A stretch of DNA of 64,000 bases from Daldinia sp. FL1419 (lineage: Eukaryota; Ascomycota; Sordariomycetes; Xylariales; Hypoxylaceae). Under the pieces are notes generated by a model that saw only the letters and a program-made list of their open reading frames with translations, had not been told where the DNA came from and made no database searches. Both the position numbers and the translations under genes were made by a program. Below, piece after piece: positions 34,332 to 47,600 of the stretch. The stretch is taken from the NCBI GenBank assembly GCA_025201765.1, contig MU623345.1:372001-436000 (forward strand). The letters run 5' to 3'. Each line of letters opens with the position of its first letter. The stretch's first letter is position 1.

Positions 34332-36526
34332 TCAATCTTCGAATTGGGCGCGATCGTAGAAGGGGGTATTTGAATTTCGCTCGTTCAGCCTAACGGCAGC
34401 AAGACGCTTAGTAAGCGGTTCACCGGATCTAGTACTGGGGACGGGTGAAGAGGATGATGATGATGATGCGGAGGACACCGGACCGCCCTGCGCTCGGCCC
34501 CCCTCGTCACTTGAACGACGAAGGCGCTTGTTACTTTTTTTAGAGGGTTTCTCACCAGTCGCTTGTAGAATGGTTTCCAACGTCTGCCAACCTGGGTGGG
34601 AGAAGAGCTGATACGTGTCGGCAAGATCGTGTGTTGTCGCTGCGCGGCAAAGAAGCGCTACCTCTTCCTGCTTACTTGTTACCTCGATTATATTACGGGA
34701 AGCGGGAAGCCCCGTTGCGAATAGTAAATACTTACCTTCGATAACACGTCCATGCCACGTATAAAGGTAAGGAGGTGGAAATCTGAAAGGGCCGCGAGTT
34801 TCTTCTCATCGGAGGTACGAAGAGCTTTAACAACTGACGGGTAATCTTGGCTCTCTCCTAGTACTTCACGATTCTCAATAGGGAAGCTAGAAGAGCTGAA
34901 TAAGGGTTTGGGTTGCGCGGGGAAACCGTGCGTTAGTGTGACGAAGAGATATTCGACGGGGAATGACGGCTTGGCGTTTTCTTGCACGTTCGCACCATAT
35001 TCGTTGATCTTCCGGTAGAATACCTCCGGGATATATCGTGTCCGGCTCGTCGAGCCGTCGTCTTCTTCCTCTTCTCGTACCAGCATAACGTTAGGGTCAG
35101 CCGACGGCTCTATAAGATCGGCCCGCACCATTTCTACAGCATCGTTCGATACCTGGTATGATGAGATGGCGATCTGGCCCGTTTCGTCGCCTGAGATGAT
35201 GCATGTAACGAAGTTGGAGCCGAATCTTCCTGTATCGCTCCACTTGGTAGGCTTAGGATGCTGAGCCTGCAAGCGCGCCGCAAAGCAAACCTCTAGGGAA
35301 CTGAGATAGTATGAGTCGGCGTGTCGTTTGCATATTACCTTTCCGTCGCCTGTGGCTGCATCGAGTAAGTCTGTAAAGATGACTCCGACCTGTTCAAGGC
35401 CACATAGCCTGGCGACTTCGTTTACCTGAGCTTCATTTTCCCATTCGTTTAATGACACTCCGTCAACCTCGTCTACTTGTGGGACCTCGTATATGGCCTC
35501 GACAATGGCTTTGATGCCGAGGGGTACTTCCGAGTACTCGGCATACCGACCATACAGGTAACCAATTCTTTGCGTGCCGGTTCTCCGCCACGCGTCGATG
35601 AAAGAATTCACAAGTTCGAACGAGGCAAACTCGACATGGTCAACCATGCGGAAAGCCTGGGGCTGGAGAGTGATGGCACTGGGCTGACACTTGGTACAGA
35701 TGCCCTCGGGCCATTGTGGATGCCCTGAGGGACAATCTCTCTTAACTCTGAAATAGGGTTCCCTCAGGGGTGGGATGTACGAGCTCCCTAACTCGGGTTT
35801 GTTTGTTGCCGAATTAATCTTTCGAAGATACGAATGGAATGATAGATACTTGATCTTCTTGTCGGCGAGGTATTGGGGGTTAAAAGGGTCGAGGGGCATG
35901 CAGTAGTCGCACATGCCTTTGGGTCCATGCTTGCACATTCGGTCTCGACCTCGAGGGATCTTGCCGTCCTGCTTGTCTAACCGGTCATCAAGCGCCGACT
36001 GTTTTATCACCTCCCAAGGATTCTTGATGATCTTTGTAGGTGATGTTAGTGGTGGCGGGCTAATCGGTAAATCCTCCGTAGGTAGAACCGCCTTTCCGTT
36101 TAGTCTGTTGGTCGAAGATAAAGTGCTAGACGGTGCAGGCGCGTTGTTCGTATGGCCGTTGGCGGCGTTCTGTTGTTCGTAACGTATGAATATTAAATCT
36201 CCATGACTGTACCGCACCTATGTTAGTACTCGAGTCCCAACAAGATCGCAAGAACAACAATACTTTAACCCGATTTGCGCCAACTTAACATTCGCGATTT
36301 CCGTCAGTTTCCTCGAACGGGCGCCGGACGGGTCCGGGGACATGCTAATGCTATTCGGATCAACGGTCGGGGGTAGTTGTGGTATGAGCTATACTTGAGT
36401 TAGCCACGACGTTTCGAGCAGAAAAAAAGTCAAGGGCCATACCAGGCGACCAAGTTCCGCGAACGTGTCCGTCTTCTCGATGTTAATCCGGATCATGCCA
36501 TCCGGCCCTCGTAATCGCAACAACAT
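34332..36526 (-). CDS. npl4: Nuclear protein localization protein 4 (Npl4), four exons
   Basis: Exons are 36526-36443, 36388-36264, 36206-34736 and 34667-34332 (671 aa), with GT-AG introns of 54, 57 and 68 nt. Exons 1-2 give a ubiquitin-like N-terminal domain (MLLRLRGPDGMIRINIEKTD). The third exon starts after ...GTACAG, yielding QIGLNHGDLIFIRY as in the family. A zinc-binding region follows (CKHGPKGMCDYCMPLDPFNP and CPSGHPQWPEGICTKC), then the MPN-like NPL4 core beginning FRMVDHVEFAS. Npl4 with Ufd1 guides ubiquitinated clients to Cdc48/p97 in ER-associated degradation and chromatin extraction. The C terminus beyond the core is Ser-rich and basic. The gene is intact; the alternative acceptor 6 bases earlier in exon 3 would break the frame. 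Confidence 0.94.
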
Positions 36527-37775
36527 GGTGTTGGCTGGCGGTGTTCTCTCGAAATAGTACGGTCGGTTGGTTGGTTATACCGGGGTTTGCCCTGTGCTTC
36601 TCCACGTATGAAGAACGGGGAATGAAAGGGGAGAAAGGGACCTCACTCATACGCTCTTACGGCTTTGAGGTTATATTTTATTTCTCCGGCCCTAACCCTC
36701 TGATTTGAGTGAGAGACGTCTAGAAGGTGAGGTGCGTGATGACGATGTAAAAAGATAGGTGGCGGAAAGTAGAAGTGTGAAGAATTAATCAGACTGGGAA
36801 AGATGATTAAATTGTACATACATGCATGTACTTGTGCATGTACTTGCCTTATTATGGTTTAAGTGGTGGTTTAAGTGGTGGTCGCAATTATCAGGCACTG
36901 ATGGCTGATGACGCGCCTTTGTAACTTTGTCAGACGAGTCCCAAGGTGGGGGGATTGCCCTTGCAGCTTTTTATAATACCATGAAAACTAACCTAAACAG
37001 CTAAGCTACCTCCTAAAGCACATGGCCCAAGCTCCTACCTAGGTTAGGTTGCTATGTACCTACGGCTAGGTATTGTACCTTCCATGTTATGTGATGTACG
37101 TACTCAAAACAAGCCTACCTAACGATTCCATAAGCCCATTAAAATAAATTATAAGATAGGTTCATTCTCATAGTTGCCTATATATATAACAAGTACCTAA
37201 CCTAGGTATTGACATGTTTCGTGTGCCAAATCGTGAAGCTCCAGCTGGTCACGCAACTCAGAAACCACAGCTGCAGTTTGCTCTAATAGCAACTCGACTA
37301 ATGTAATGACTTTTCTTTTTACTGCAAAATTCTCGAGAAATCCGCACGAACCTCCTAAACTAAAAAACGCAACCACTATAATGTCCCGAGTTCATCAACG
37401 CTGTTCCGCCGACGAACTAATTAGGGGGTGTTAAATAAACGTAGCGGAAGCCTGACCTTTTCGTTCCCTCTTCCCCCTAAGAGGGCCCTTCCTGATCGAA
37501 TATCGACTGCTCGAGTAGTACAGCGCGCGCATGACCTGATATGAAAAAGTACTGCCTAATTTACATAGCATGAACACAACCCCGAGCCCAAGTACTGTAA
37601 TGTCGTATGGATCATTTGACCGTACGGCCTACCGTCCGGACAACGGCAGCCATACCTAACCAGGTAACACTGTAGCCCTTCTTATACCCTTAAACGCCCC
37701 TTAGTTTGCCTCGCTCAATCTAAGGCACTGGAAAGGAAGTTGTCGTTTTCGCATCCGAGTTTACTTATTTGCTGT
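36527..37775. other. Intergenic upstream of npl4
   Basis: 1.25 kb containing the npl4 promoter and the 3' end of the PWWP gene. Dense ACCTAGGTTAGG/TACCTA words lie at about 37,015-37,080 and 37,190-37,210. A tandem TACATGCATGTACTTG-like repeat occurs near 36,820-36,845. No coding potential is seen. Confidence 0.6.
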
Positions 37776-40095
37776 CTATGCCGCGGCTTCGACTTCTGCC
37801 GCTGCTTCTTCGGTAGGTCCATTCTATAAGCTATTAGTACTGCCTTTCTCACGACCCTCCAAGGGAACAAGCTTCAGTATTTAAAATGTAGTTCGTGTAC
37901 GTACCTTTTCTGAATCTGCCTTCTCTTCGCCCCCCGACTCAGCCTTGCTATCTACCTCATCTTTTGTATCCTTCTCCGAGGCATCGGCTTTGGCGTCTTC
38001 TTTCTCGGAGCTCGCCTTCTGGTCGGAGGTTTCTTTCACACCATTAGCGGACTCCTTTCCTCCCTTGGCAGCACTGCTCGAGGCACCATTAACGCCGTTA
38101 GCTGGAGCAGGGGCAGCCTCGTCAGTAGCTAGGATCTTGTTCCACTTGTTCAGGAGTGCCTGTGATCGCGGCTTGAACTCGAATTCTTCTTCTTTCGGAA
38201 TCGCGTCCAATTTTAGGATAGCTTTTAGGACCTTATTGATCTTGGTCGCCCGGATGATGCTGACTTCAAGATCGGGGAAGGTTTCGAGTTTAGCAAGAAA
38301 CTCCGACATCGATCTCATTTCCTCCTCCTTCGGCTCCTGGTCTCGAATGAGTAGGCCCTTTTGCAATCGATGCCGCAAAAACAATATTTCCTTCTATAAA
38401 CTTGTGAGTGCTAATTATCGTAATAACGAGTGAACGTGATATCTTACCTCTTTGCGTACATGTCTTTCTTCAGGGCTAAGCTCCGGCTCCTTGGGCGCGG
38501 AAGCTTCCTTCTCTTTCTTGCTATCCGCTTTCTCTTTACCGCCCTTAGTAGACTTCCCCTTGACCTTTACGGCCTTGGATGAATCTTTCGCCGATGGTGA
38601 TTGGACGCCGTTAGCTGCCTTCGGAGTTGACGAGTTAGTCAACTTAATCTTCGGCTTCTTGACGGATTCAGAGCGTTGTGGGGTCTGCTTCAGAGAATTA
38701 GCATGATGCTTGAACGACTAGCGAGTGTTCTCTTACGCTGGTCTCATCTTCGGCCTTGCGCTTCTTGGACTTGGGTTTCTTTCCATCGGATTCCACCTCG
38801 TCTGCCTCTTCTGCATCAGCCATCTCGATGTCCCCATCTTCGTCAGCCGCAGCAGCTTCGGCAGCTTTGGTGCCCTTCTTTGGTGTCTTAGCAGATTTGG
38901 CCTTCTTGGCTTCCAACTTTGCCAATCGCTGCTCCTCAAACTCGCGGAGTACGTTCTTGTAGTATTCGAGGGAGTTCTGCTCGGCAGCCAACAGATGGGC
39001 GTTTTGCAGGTCCTTGCGCATCTTGGTCTGGATCATACTGGCGACTGTATTCGGATCCAGTTCACTCAAGTCAGAGTTATTCGTCCAGGAGCTAGATATG
39101 CGGTTAGCCTCTAGTTATCAGGTCTTTAAACTCAACGGTGACCTTACAATTCATTTGTGTGTAGGTACATGACCGGGAACGTCCGGTCCGCAATCCTCTT
39201 ACCGCCATCGGCAAAATCTTCGCGGTAGGTTCCATCGGGGCGAGCGGCCGTCACGGGTCTCGTACTCAGCATGCTCTGCGGCAACATATCCTCCTCAGCA
39301 ATGATGACAGGCCACGGAGGGAAACCCTTTAGCTTGGCAAAATAGTGTTCGCCTGGCTTCGCGTCGACGTGTAGAATCTTGGCTCTGGATGCTTTTTTGT
39401 TCAACTTCTTGCCCTTGGTGTCTCCAGCAGATTTGCGGCGCGCCTTGGACTTATCACCGGGTGTTGACTCTGCGTCGGCCGGACCCTCAGCATTGCCAGC
39501 AGCCGCGTCTTGCTCCACGCGAGAAGAGTCCTCAGCCTTGTCCGGGTCAACCTTCGCGTCAGCAGCCGACTTCTCGGTCTCGTCAGCCGGCTTATCAGCC
39601 ATCTCGACATCAGTATCAGCGGGTTTTTCGTCGGCTGGGGCAGAAGCAGGAGCTGTTTCAGTATCTAGAGAAGCGTCTTCTAAGAATAATATGTTAGCAA
39701 GGTGACCAGCTCAAGGTGAGTCAAGATATGAGTAATAAGCAGGTGTAATTGAACAAGAAAAATAAAATAAAAAAGGTAAACAAGTGAAATGGTGATGGCG
39801 CTAGACGTGTGGTAAAGCATGACGTGTTTACAAGGGGGGGAAACTGGTGTTGCGGCGATCGGGAAGTTTCGGTGGCAATGTTTGCGGGACGCGACTTACC
39901 CTTGGCCTCACTTGGCTTTTCAGTTGAAGCATCCTCCTTAGCTTGGGAATCATCGGCGGCAGGCGCCGACTCTTCGTCAATTGGCTTCGCGTCTGCGACA
40001 GGCGCGACAGAGTCTGACGTATTATCTCCCGTTTTAGTAGGAGCGGCATCGGGGGCCTGCGCAGTAGCAGTTTGCGCGGCTGTCTCGTCAGACAT
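37776..40095 (-). CDS. PWWP-domain chromatin protein with a TFIIS-N/LEDGF-like C-terminal domain, six exons
   Basis: Exons are 40095-39900, 39679-39148, 39091-38737, 38684-38448, 38393-37905 and 37823-37776, giving 618 aa. Introns are 220, 56, 52, 54 and 81 nt. Residues 1-170 are Ala/Glu/Asp-rich and probably disordered. A basic patch precedes the PWWP domain (about 175-270; HYFAKLKGFPPWPVII, with the motif as PPWP at 186-189; end VMYLHTNEFSWTNNSDLSELD). A coiled, Lys-rich region follows, then a helical domain (about 430-520; FLRHRLQKGLLIR...KINKVLKAILKL) that resembles TFIIS N-terminal or LEDGF integrase-binding folds. PWWP domains read H3K36 methylation on transcribed chromatin. The 220-nt first intron is the longest of this gene. 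Architecture is clear; the exact orthologue (Ioc4 or Pdp3-like) is not. Confidence 0.87.
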
Positions 40096-41619
40096 TTTGA
40101 TAATCCCACGCGGAATCTATAGGAATAGAATGGACAATGGTCGCGATGCAGATGTTGTGAAAGTAGGACGATTAGTTGTCGACTAAAAAGTAATGAAGGA
40201 TTACGAGGTTGGTGGGTAGAAGAAAGAATTGGTTGCGGCGAAAGTTGTTGGTCAAAGGTTGGACACAGTTGGAAAGGTAGAAAAACGCGTCCAGTCAACT
40301 TCTTTAAATTGGGGAAAAGTCGATGGGGCTAACAATTAGTAGCGGTTGTCGATGATCCGTTACAATTGAGAGGCACGATCGGGATGTTGTTGTGGTTGTT
40401 ATGGTTGTTGAAAAAAAGATTAATCGACAGGATGAGAAGGAAGAAGTAGAGAGGAAGAAGAAGAAAAGTGATGGAGACAGAAAAAGTTGATGAATGAATG
40501 ATAGTGAAGAGAAAAATTCCCAGGATCGAGATGGGATGCCTGTGCTCATTCGAGTAGGATGTACGCCGAGTAGCTTCTTAACAAAAAAAAAAAAAGCACG
40601 TGACTTGAGCGAAGATGGCGTCTCGTGTTGCGTAAATGTTCGCGAGGGTAGTAATGATATTAAGCAGTACGGATCAGGATTGGCACCTTAATTATGGTAG
40701 TGTGCTGTGTAGATACCTGTTGTAGATACCTAAGGTGGACCACTCTACTACCTAATGCTGCTTAGTGAGGTACTTTTCAATACCACTGGGTAAACCGTCC
40801 ACCGGTGCCAATTGTGCCAGTGTGCTAAGGTGCTAAGGTGCTATGTAAATGTAATGAGGTAGACCAGGTAGACCAGAGAGACAAGGAAGGTAAGGTCCAA
40901 CGGGTAAGAAAGAACAAGTGAGGTAGGTTATTTCCTTTCCTAGCTTGGCCTGTACGCGGGACGTGGGTCCTCCTTTTTTTTTTTTTTTTTCTCTTGCCTA
41001 CCTACTTGTTTACATGCCCGCTTGCCCTAGTGGTTCGGATAGGTCAGATAGGTCAGATAGGAAAGATACGGGCGAGAAGTACCCCAGGTAAGGGGGCACG
41101 TAGGTAACGTCAACCCACCCCCCAGAGAAACACGCCCCCATATGTATAACGAGTATTATACGTACATATATAGGTGAAGGCGTAGATACCTGTAATCGAT
41201 CCGGTATCGACCTTCGCGAACATGCCCCCCCCTTCTCTTCTCGTCTCGATTTCCTACATCTATAACACTTCCCCCCTCTACTCCGCCTTCCTTTTCGTCT
41301 GCTTCCATACTGCTAAGCTGAGCCGCGACGGTACCTTCTACGACGCCAGCCCCCCTCAGATCGCCTGATAGCCTGCCTACCAACCGCCACACCAACGTCC
41401 ACATGACACACGTGTCGAATAGGAAATCGAAAATGAATTCGTTATAGATGTTTTAGAACAAGTAGTAAAAGTTTTGATATATCCCTAATCTTCCTAGATA
41501 ATTCGCCGGGCATCTTTTAACCATCTTTGGATAGTTTTCTATATGTACAGTAAGCTTTTCGTACAGGGGATGGATATGATCTCACTCGTGAGGAGTTCCA
41601 CAGGGACATCCTGGACTTT
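40096..41619. other. Intergenic upstream of the PWWP gene
   Basis: 1.5 kb with the PWWP gene promoter and the brr2 3' end. It contains an A run (about 40,582-40,594), a T run (about 40,974-40,991) and a tandem of AGGTCAGAT-type units (about 41,040-41,060). Open frames 40304-40549 and 41156-41404 (-) are low-complexity or featureless and not supported. Confidence 0.6.
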
Positions 41620-44600
41620 CTATTCGTCATCCTCCTCTTCCTCATCCGAGTCTACATCCATGCCTTCCGCGACCGTGACCGAAAACGTTGGCTCTTGGTC
41701 CACACCGACGTAGCTGTCACTCATCAAGAATAGCTTCAAGTCATGCTTGCCCGGTGTCGGGACTGTGTACTCCAACTTGGTCTTGAGCTGTCGGCCAATT
41801 GTGACTCGCCTGATAGCCAGCAGCGTCTTCGTGCTCTCCTCTCCAACGACCAGCCACCAGTTCTCCACCTTCTTAGCGGGGTAGAATGGAGCGTGGACTG
41901 TCGTGTCAACTTCTCCGTCCTCTTCGACTTCGCGGTCGATCTGGACGTTCATGTACGCCGGCTCCCCAGCACGAATGTTATCCTCATCTAGAAGTTCAAA
42001 TTCAAGTGAGATATCGGGGTATTTGTTATTAGTGAAAGCAGCCGCTTGGCCCAACTGGGCCTGCGACAAACCGAGACGTTTCACAAGAGTGCCGTAGTTG
42101 GCATTTTCTTCGGGGTTCATTGCTTCCATGAAATCGAAAATGTCGTTAATCCTAGAGCATAACACGTCAGCATCTTCACCGCTAAAAGTATCATTTGGTA
42201 CATACCCGAACTCGTTCGCCACCTTCACCACCTCGGGCGTGAAATGAGGAATTTGTTTCAAAGGACTATCGCGGTCCCACATGGCCTGAACCACCATTTG
42301 CGACATTTCCATGGCGTTCATGGCGTTCAAATGCCCGTCGGATGATAGAACGTCGACCGTCGCGCTTAGGAGACTTAATACTTTTGATATGATTACTTCT
42401 TGGTCCTTAGCTAGATCGATAGGGAGCTGCATTCGAGAGAAGTGCGCCTGTAGCAATACAAACGCCTTAAAATGCGGCGAGTCGTACGCGGGTTCAGACA
42501 TTTTAACTGGGACTCTGTCGTAAATGCGTCGAAGTAGGTTGTCTTCGTGTCGTCGGATCTGGATTGACTCAAATTCCGTAGCCGAAGTCACAATTTCTAG
42601 TATACCCTTGAGCTTCGTTCTCGCAGTCAATGATAGCAAGAAGGTCTGCATTGTGATGTACGAAATATTGTAGTACGCCGCAATCATAGCCGCGTTTTGA
42701 GGGGCAACTGAGCCGTCATCTTCATCAAAGTCAATGATCTTCGATTCCGTCAGCTCCTTTAGCGTAGTCTCAACTAAGTCCGAGAGATAACTGCTTAAGC
42801 CGTCGTGCGTAGGGCTGGTCAAACTGTAGTAACTGGGGTTTGCCAAAAGTCGGCGATAGAAATAGGTAAACGTTGTCCAGTTGATGGCATCATCTGCGGA
42901 CTCGATCATCTTCGTGCTGACCTCAGTGACGAAAGCATCATGCATGAAATTGTGAAGGTGTGATTCGACTGGAAGAGCCTCGTTTAAGAATTTCTTAAAA
43001 TATTCCCTTTTGACCGCCGGAACCATGAGGACGCCCCTACTACGGCCGTCTCGAGATGGTCGCAAGGCTTTTCCGAACATCTGGAGCACTTCGCTCAATT
43101 GGTAGTCGACGTAACGATGTTCGCGGCCCTCGAAATACTGAGTACCCATCACTACCACCAGGTGCGCGGTGCAATCCAGCTCCCAGCATACGTCACGAGA
43201 TGCAACCAAAACTTGAATAGCACCCTGTTTGTATAGATGAAGAACGATGCGTTTGTCACTCTGGCTGAGAGCTTCATGGTAGTATCCAACACCATGCGAC
43301 AGAGCTTCGGCCAAAGCTTCCTCGTGAACACGTTCCAAAAGCGGGCGAAGCTGGTCAATGTCAACATGCAAAAACCTGTCTTCGTCGTCTTCTGCTAGGC
43401 AAGCTGCAAGAATGTCACGAGCACTTGACCTCGTTTGTTTCCTGCTCGGTACAAAAATCAGAGCTGGCTGGTCGGGCGACAGCTCGGTGACCGCAATATA
43501 CGCTGGCTTGGCCATAGCAAGCATAAGAGATGGGAAATGGGGGATTGAGAAGGACTGGATACGAAGTTCGAGGGGGACGGGGCGGACATGAGGACTAAAA
43601 TTGTAAATGTCCTTCTTTTTAGCATCGATCCACTCGCCAATATCCCGAGAATTCGCAAGCGAAACACTTAGCCCGATAATTCTCATCGCTAGTTGAGCAG
43701 TGGTGCGAATATAGTGCATGCGGGATACTATGATCTCGTAAATGTATCCTAGCGGGCCGCCGAGTAGGTGAAGCTCATCGGCGATGAATAGTTCAACCGT
43801 AAGAATATTCTTGCGCCTCTGCCATTGCCGAGAGAGAACGTCCCACTGCGTTGGTGTCGCCAAGATGAGGTCTCCCTTCTCGAGCAATTTCAAGTCTGTT
43901 GCCGTTTCGCCAGTAAGTTTGACAATCTCCTTACCACCACGTAAATGGCTAAGTCGCTTGCTCCAGTCTTGATATCTGATGTCAACAATTTCTTGGAACG
44001 GCGCTATGTATACAGCGCGTCCAATCTCTGGTTTCGACCACAGGCGCAACAGGGCGAACTCGGCGCAGACGGTCTTCCCACTACCGGTGGGGGCACCGAT
44101 CAAGACGTTGTCATCCGTCGTGTAAAGAGAATTGAAGGTCTGCGTCTGAATTTTATTGAAGTAATCCCAAGACTCATACAGGCCAGAGAAGTCCTTTGCT
44201 TTCAACGCGGCGACAGGCAGGGGTTGTAGGTCTAGAAGCTGGGTGTGAGGGGGAAACTTCTCAGGTAGAATGAGCTTCTGGAACGAGACAGCTAGCTTTG
44301 TCTCTGAATGTAACCATCTATCAGATATGACGGAAATGAAGTAATTGGGAGGCATGGGGTCGGTGATTGGTACGGTGAAATCAACCAAGTGCTCATTCGA
44401 TTCCGATATAGCATAGTCCTTGCGCAGGATGAATTGGTCGTAAAATAGAATATCTTCGCCGTCGCAATCTTCGACGATGATCCAGAAGCTCTCCGCCGAT
44501 CCGTGCACTTCGTCATCCCACTGAAAGTTAGGTGTAATGGACAGCTCAACGCGGAGCATAGACCGTGTCATTGGTTGAGCCTGCGCTTGGATTTCAACGC

Positions 44601-47600
44601 GTGGGAACTTGGACACCAGATCGCAGACTACACGTCCTGCTTTTGGCATACCAAGCAGCTCTCCCATTCGAGGAGGGTCGAGATCAAAATAGCTACTCCA
44701 TGGGATATCCAATCGGTCGGCTTTGGCTATGATATCCCGGGAACATCGGGGAAATTGTCGCAACGGTGTCATGGTTAGCCACATCCTCTTCTCTGCCATT
44801 TTACACAAATCTAAGGCCGTTTTTGCGACGTTGGACCACCCTTTTTGGAGAGTAATTTCGAAAATAGCGCGAAGGATACGACCGGCAGATTGCGTAACGT
44901 AGACCATGTCAGCCATGAGAGCCAGGCCTTCGAGCTTGAGGCGGCTAATGTATGCCTGTAGTAAAACATTGATTTTGCAATGTGGTTCTTCAATACTCTC
45001 CTTTACTGGAATGGGTATTCGAGCTAGAATCTTCGCTAGCTCCAACTTCTCATCTTGGCGAACGGGTATATACTTGAACTCGGCACTGAGAGCAAAAACT
45101 CGGAAAAGCTCAATTGTTGTGATAGAAGGCTGAATCAGCTTGTTGTAGGTGTCCATCGACCCATAGGTAATGTAGTAGTGAGATGCTATCCTTCCAAGCT
45201 CGGTCGCCTTGACTTTTCCAGTCTTCTCGTCGTAGGTGATCAAATTCGACTTCTTTAGCACCGTAGCCGCTGAATGTATAAGGTCGACTCGCTTCTGCTC
45301 TAAAGCCTCGTCATCTTCGTAATCAGCCCCGACGCTGTAGAGGCCGGGTGACCTTAGCATTCGAACGAAGAGGTAGGTGTATCCCAACCATTCTACTCCT
45401 TCGTCTCGACTTCGGACATTGCCCAGGACAATTTCCGCGTTCAGGTTATCCACAAGCTTGCTAGCTAACTGACTCTCAATTGGAAGTTGCTGATTGAGAA
45501 GCGATAGATAGTACTGCATTTCACCTTGAGACGTGATGATGATGCCCTCACCGTACGTGTCGTACTGAGGTCGTCCAGCACGACCCAACATCTGTAGGAC
45601 GTCCTGTGGACTCAATTCCACCCAACTACCTTTCTCGGGTGAGTAGACCTGAGTACCCTTGATGATGACGGTATGTGCTGGTAAGTTGACACCCCAGGCA
45701 AGCGTAGCCGTACAAACGAGGACTTGAATTAGACCGGCCGCGAAGAGACCCTCCACTTCAGATCGGTCAACACGACTCATGCCAGCATGGTGGATACCGA
45801 ATCCATAGGGGATTAGATCCTTCAAATCTGCATCCGCAATATCGTTGGCAATCTCATTTAAAGCCTCCCTTGAACCCGAATCGTGCTTTAATATTTGGTT
45901 GATTGTCTCCATCTCAAGAGCTTTATCTCGAATATACTTGGCTGTCTTTGCAGTTTCTTTTCGAGAGTGGACGAAGATGAGCATCTGGTTTCGGTGGGTA
46001 CCCACATGTTCAATGACTTTATTGTATGTAATGTCATTCATCGTCTTGAGCTGCTTGATAGCCTTCTTCTCAGTTACTCCGATGAATTCTTGCCTTAAAG
46101 GACAAGGTCGGTAAGAACCATCAAAGTGGAAAAGCCCCTTAAGAGGATCAACACGAAGGAAGCTAGCTACATCTCTGTAGTTAGGTAGGGTAGCAGACAA
46201 ACCGATAAGTCTAACAGGATCTCCAGTTTGTTCCGTTTTTCTAATAGTCCTGCTGACAATACTCTCAATGACAGGTCCACGTTCGTCATGCAGAAGGTGA
46301 ATCTCGTCGATAATAACCAGTCGCACAAGATTAGTGTATGTTAGGTCTGTAGCTTTTCGTGTAATAACGTCCCACTTCTCGGGTGTTGTAACGATTATCT
46401 GCGTCTCGGAGATTTGTTGCTTCGTTAGTTGGCGATCACCAGTCAATTCGGCCACTGTGATGCCATATGGTTTTAAGCGGGCACCAAAGTTCCCAACCTG
46501 CTCCTGAACTAGAGCCTTGAGAGGCGCGATATATACGATCTTAAAGGCGTCCAAGTCAATATCCCCTGTTCGTGGATCTCTATGCTTCCCGAGCTCCCGC
46601 AAAATAGTTAGCATAGCTACGTTCGTCTTACCACTACCAGTCGGTGCGCAGATAAGCATGTTTCCATCGTCTTCAAAAGCGGTCGGATAACACTTGGTCT
46701 GGATTTTGTTCAGAGATTTCGCCGAACTGAAAGGCACACGTGCCCATTCAGGCATATCGGTGATGGGGATGTTGGTTTCATCTGCCTGGTTACGTTTCTT
46801 AGGTGCGGGGACGTGAATCTCCTCGTAACCTTTGAAAGTCCTTTTCGTCGAGCCCTCGGGAAGCCTGACTTTGGGATTTGTCATAAGATGGTTACCCTGA
46901 TCAAATATGAGGTTTTCGAGATTGATGAGCTTTCGCGGTTGGAGTCCGCCGACCAATTGGCCTTCCGCTCGTTCAGCTTTTGGTGCTGTGCTGAACGATG
47001 CCGGCACATCAATGTCCATCTTGATCTCCATTTTTTTCGCGACATCACCAGTCTTTTTTCCTCGAAGCTCGTCTAAGATCCATCTGACACCTTCAGATGC
47101 CATCTCCCGCTCGATAACACCTCTTTCCTCATCACCCTCCGCCCTAGCTAACCGTGTGAGCCATACAATCTTTTCTCGGTTTTCGATAAGCTTCTGAACT
47201 ACTTCATGATGCTCGTAGTCGAGGAGCTCCATCAGCTCGTTTTCGATCTCTCTTAGCTGCTTCTCATCCCCACCAGGTTCGTCAGGCTCCCCAGAAAGGA
47301 TATGCAAAGCTTGGGCAGTCTTCTCGTGCCGGATATGGTCGTCAGTATAGATATTTCCGATCTCCCTTTGTAGCCAGTAGGCGTCGATCTGACGCGCAGG
47401 AATATAATTCTTTTCCTTGGAAGCTCCTCCACGTTTAGTATCAGGAAAGCCAGAATCAATTACCATTTCCTCCCCATCAGCTAAACCTGCCCCTTCCTGG
47501 TCTTTATCTTCCCCAGGCCCTGTAGTTTCCGCTTGTTCTATATCTTGCTCGTCCTTATCGAATACAGCCTCATCGTCTGATGAGTCGTCTCTTATTTCAT

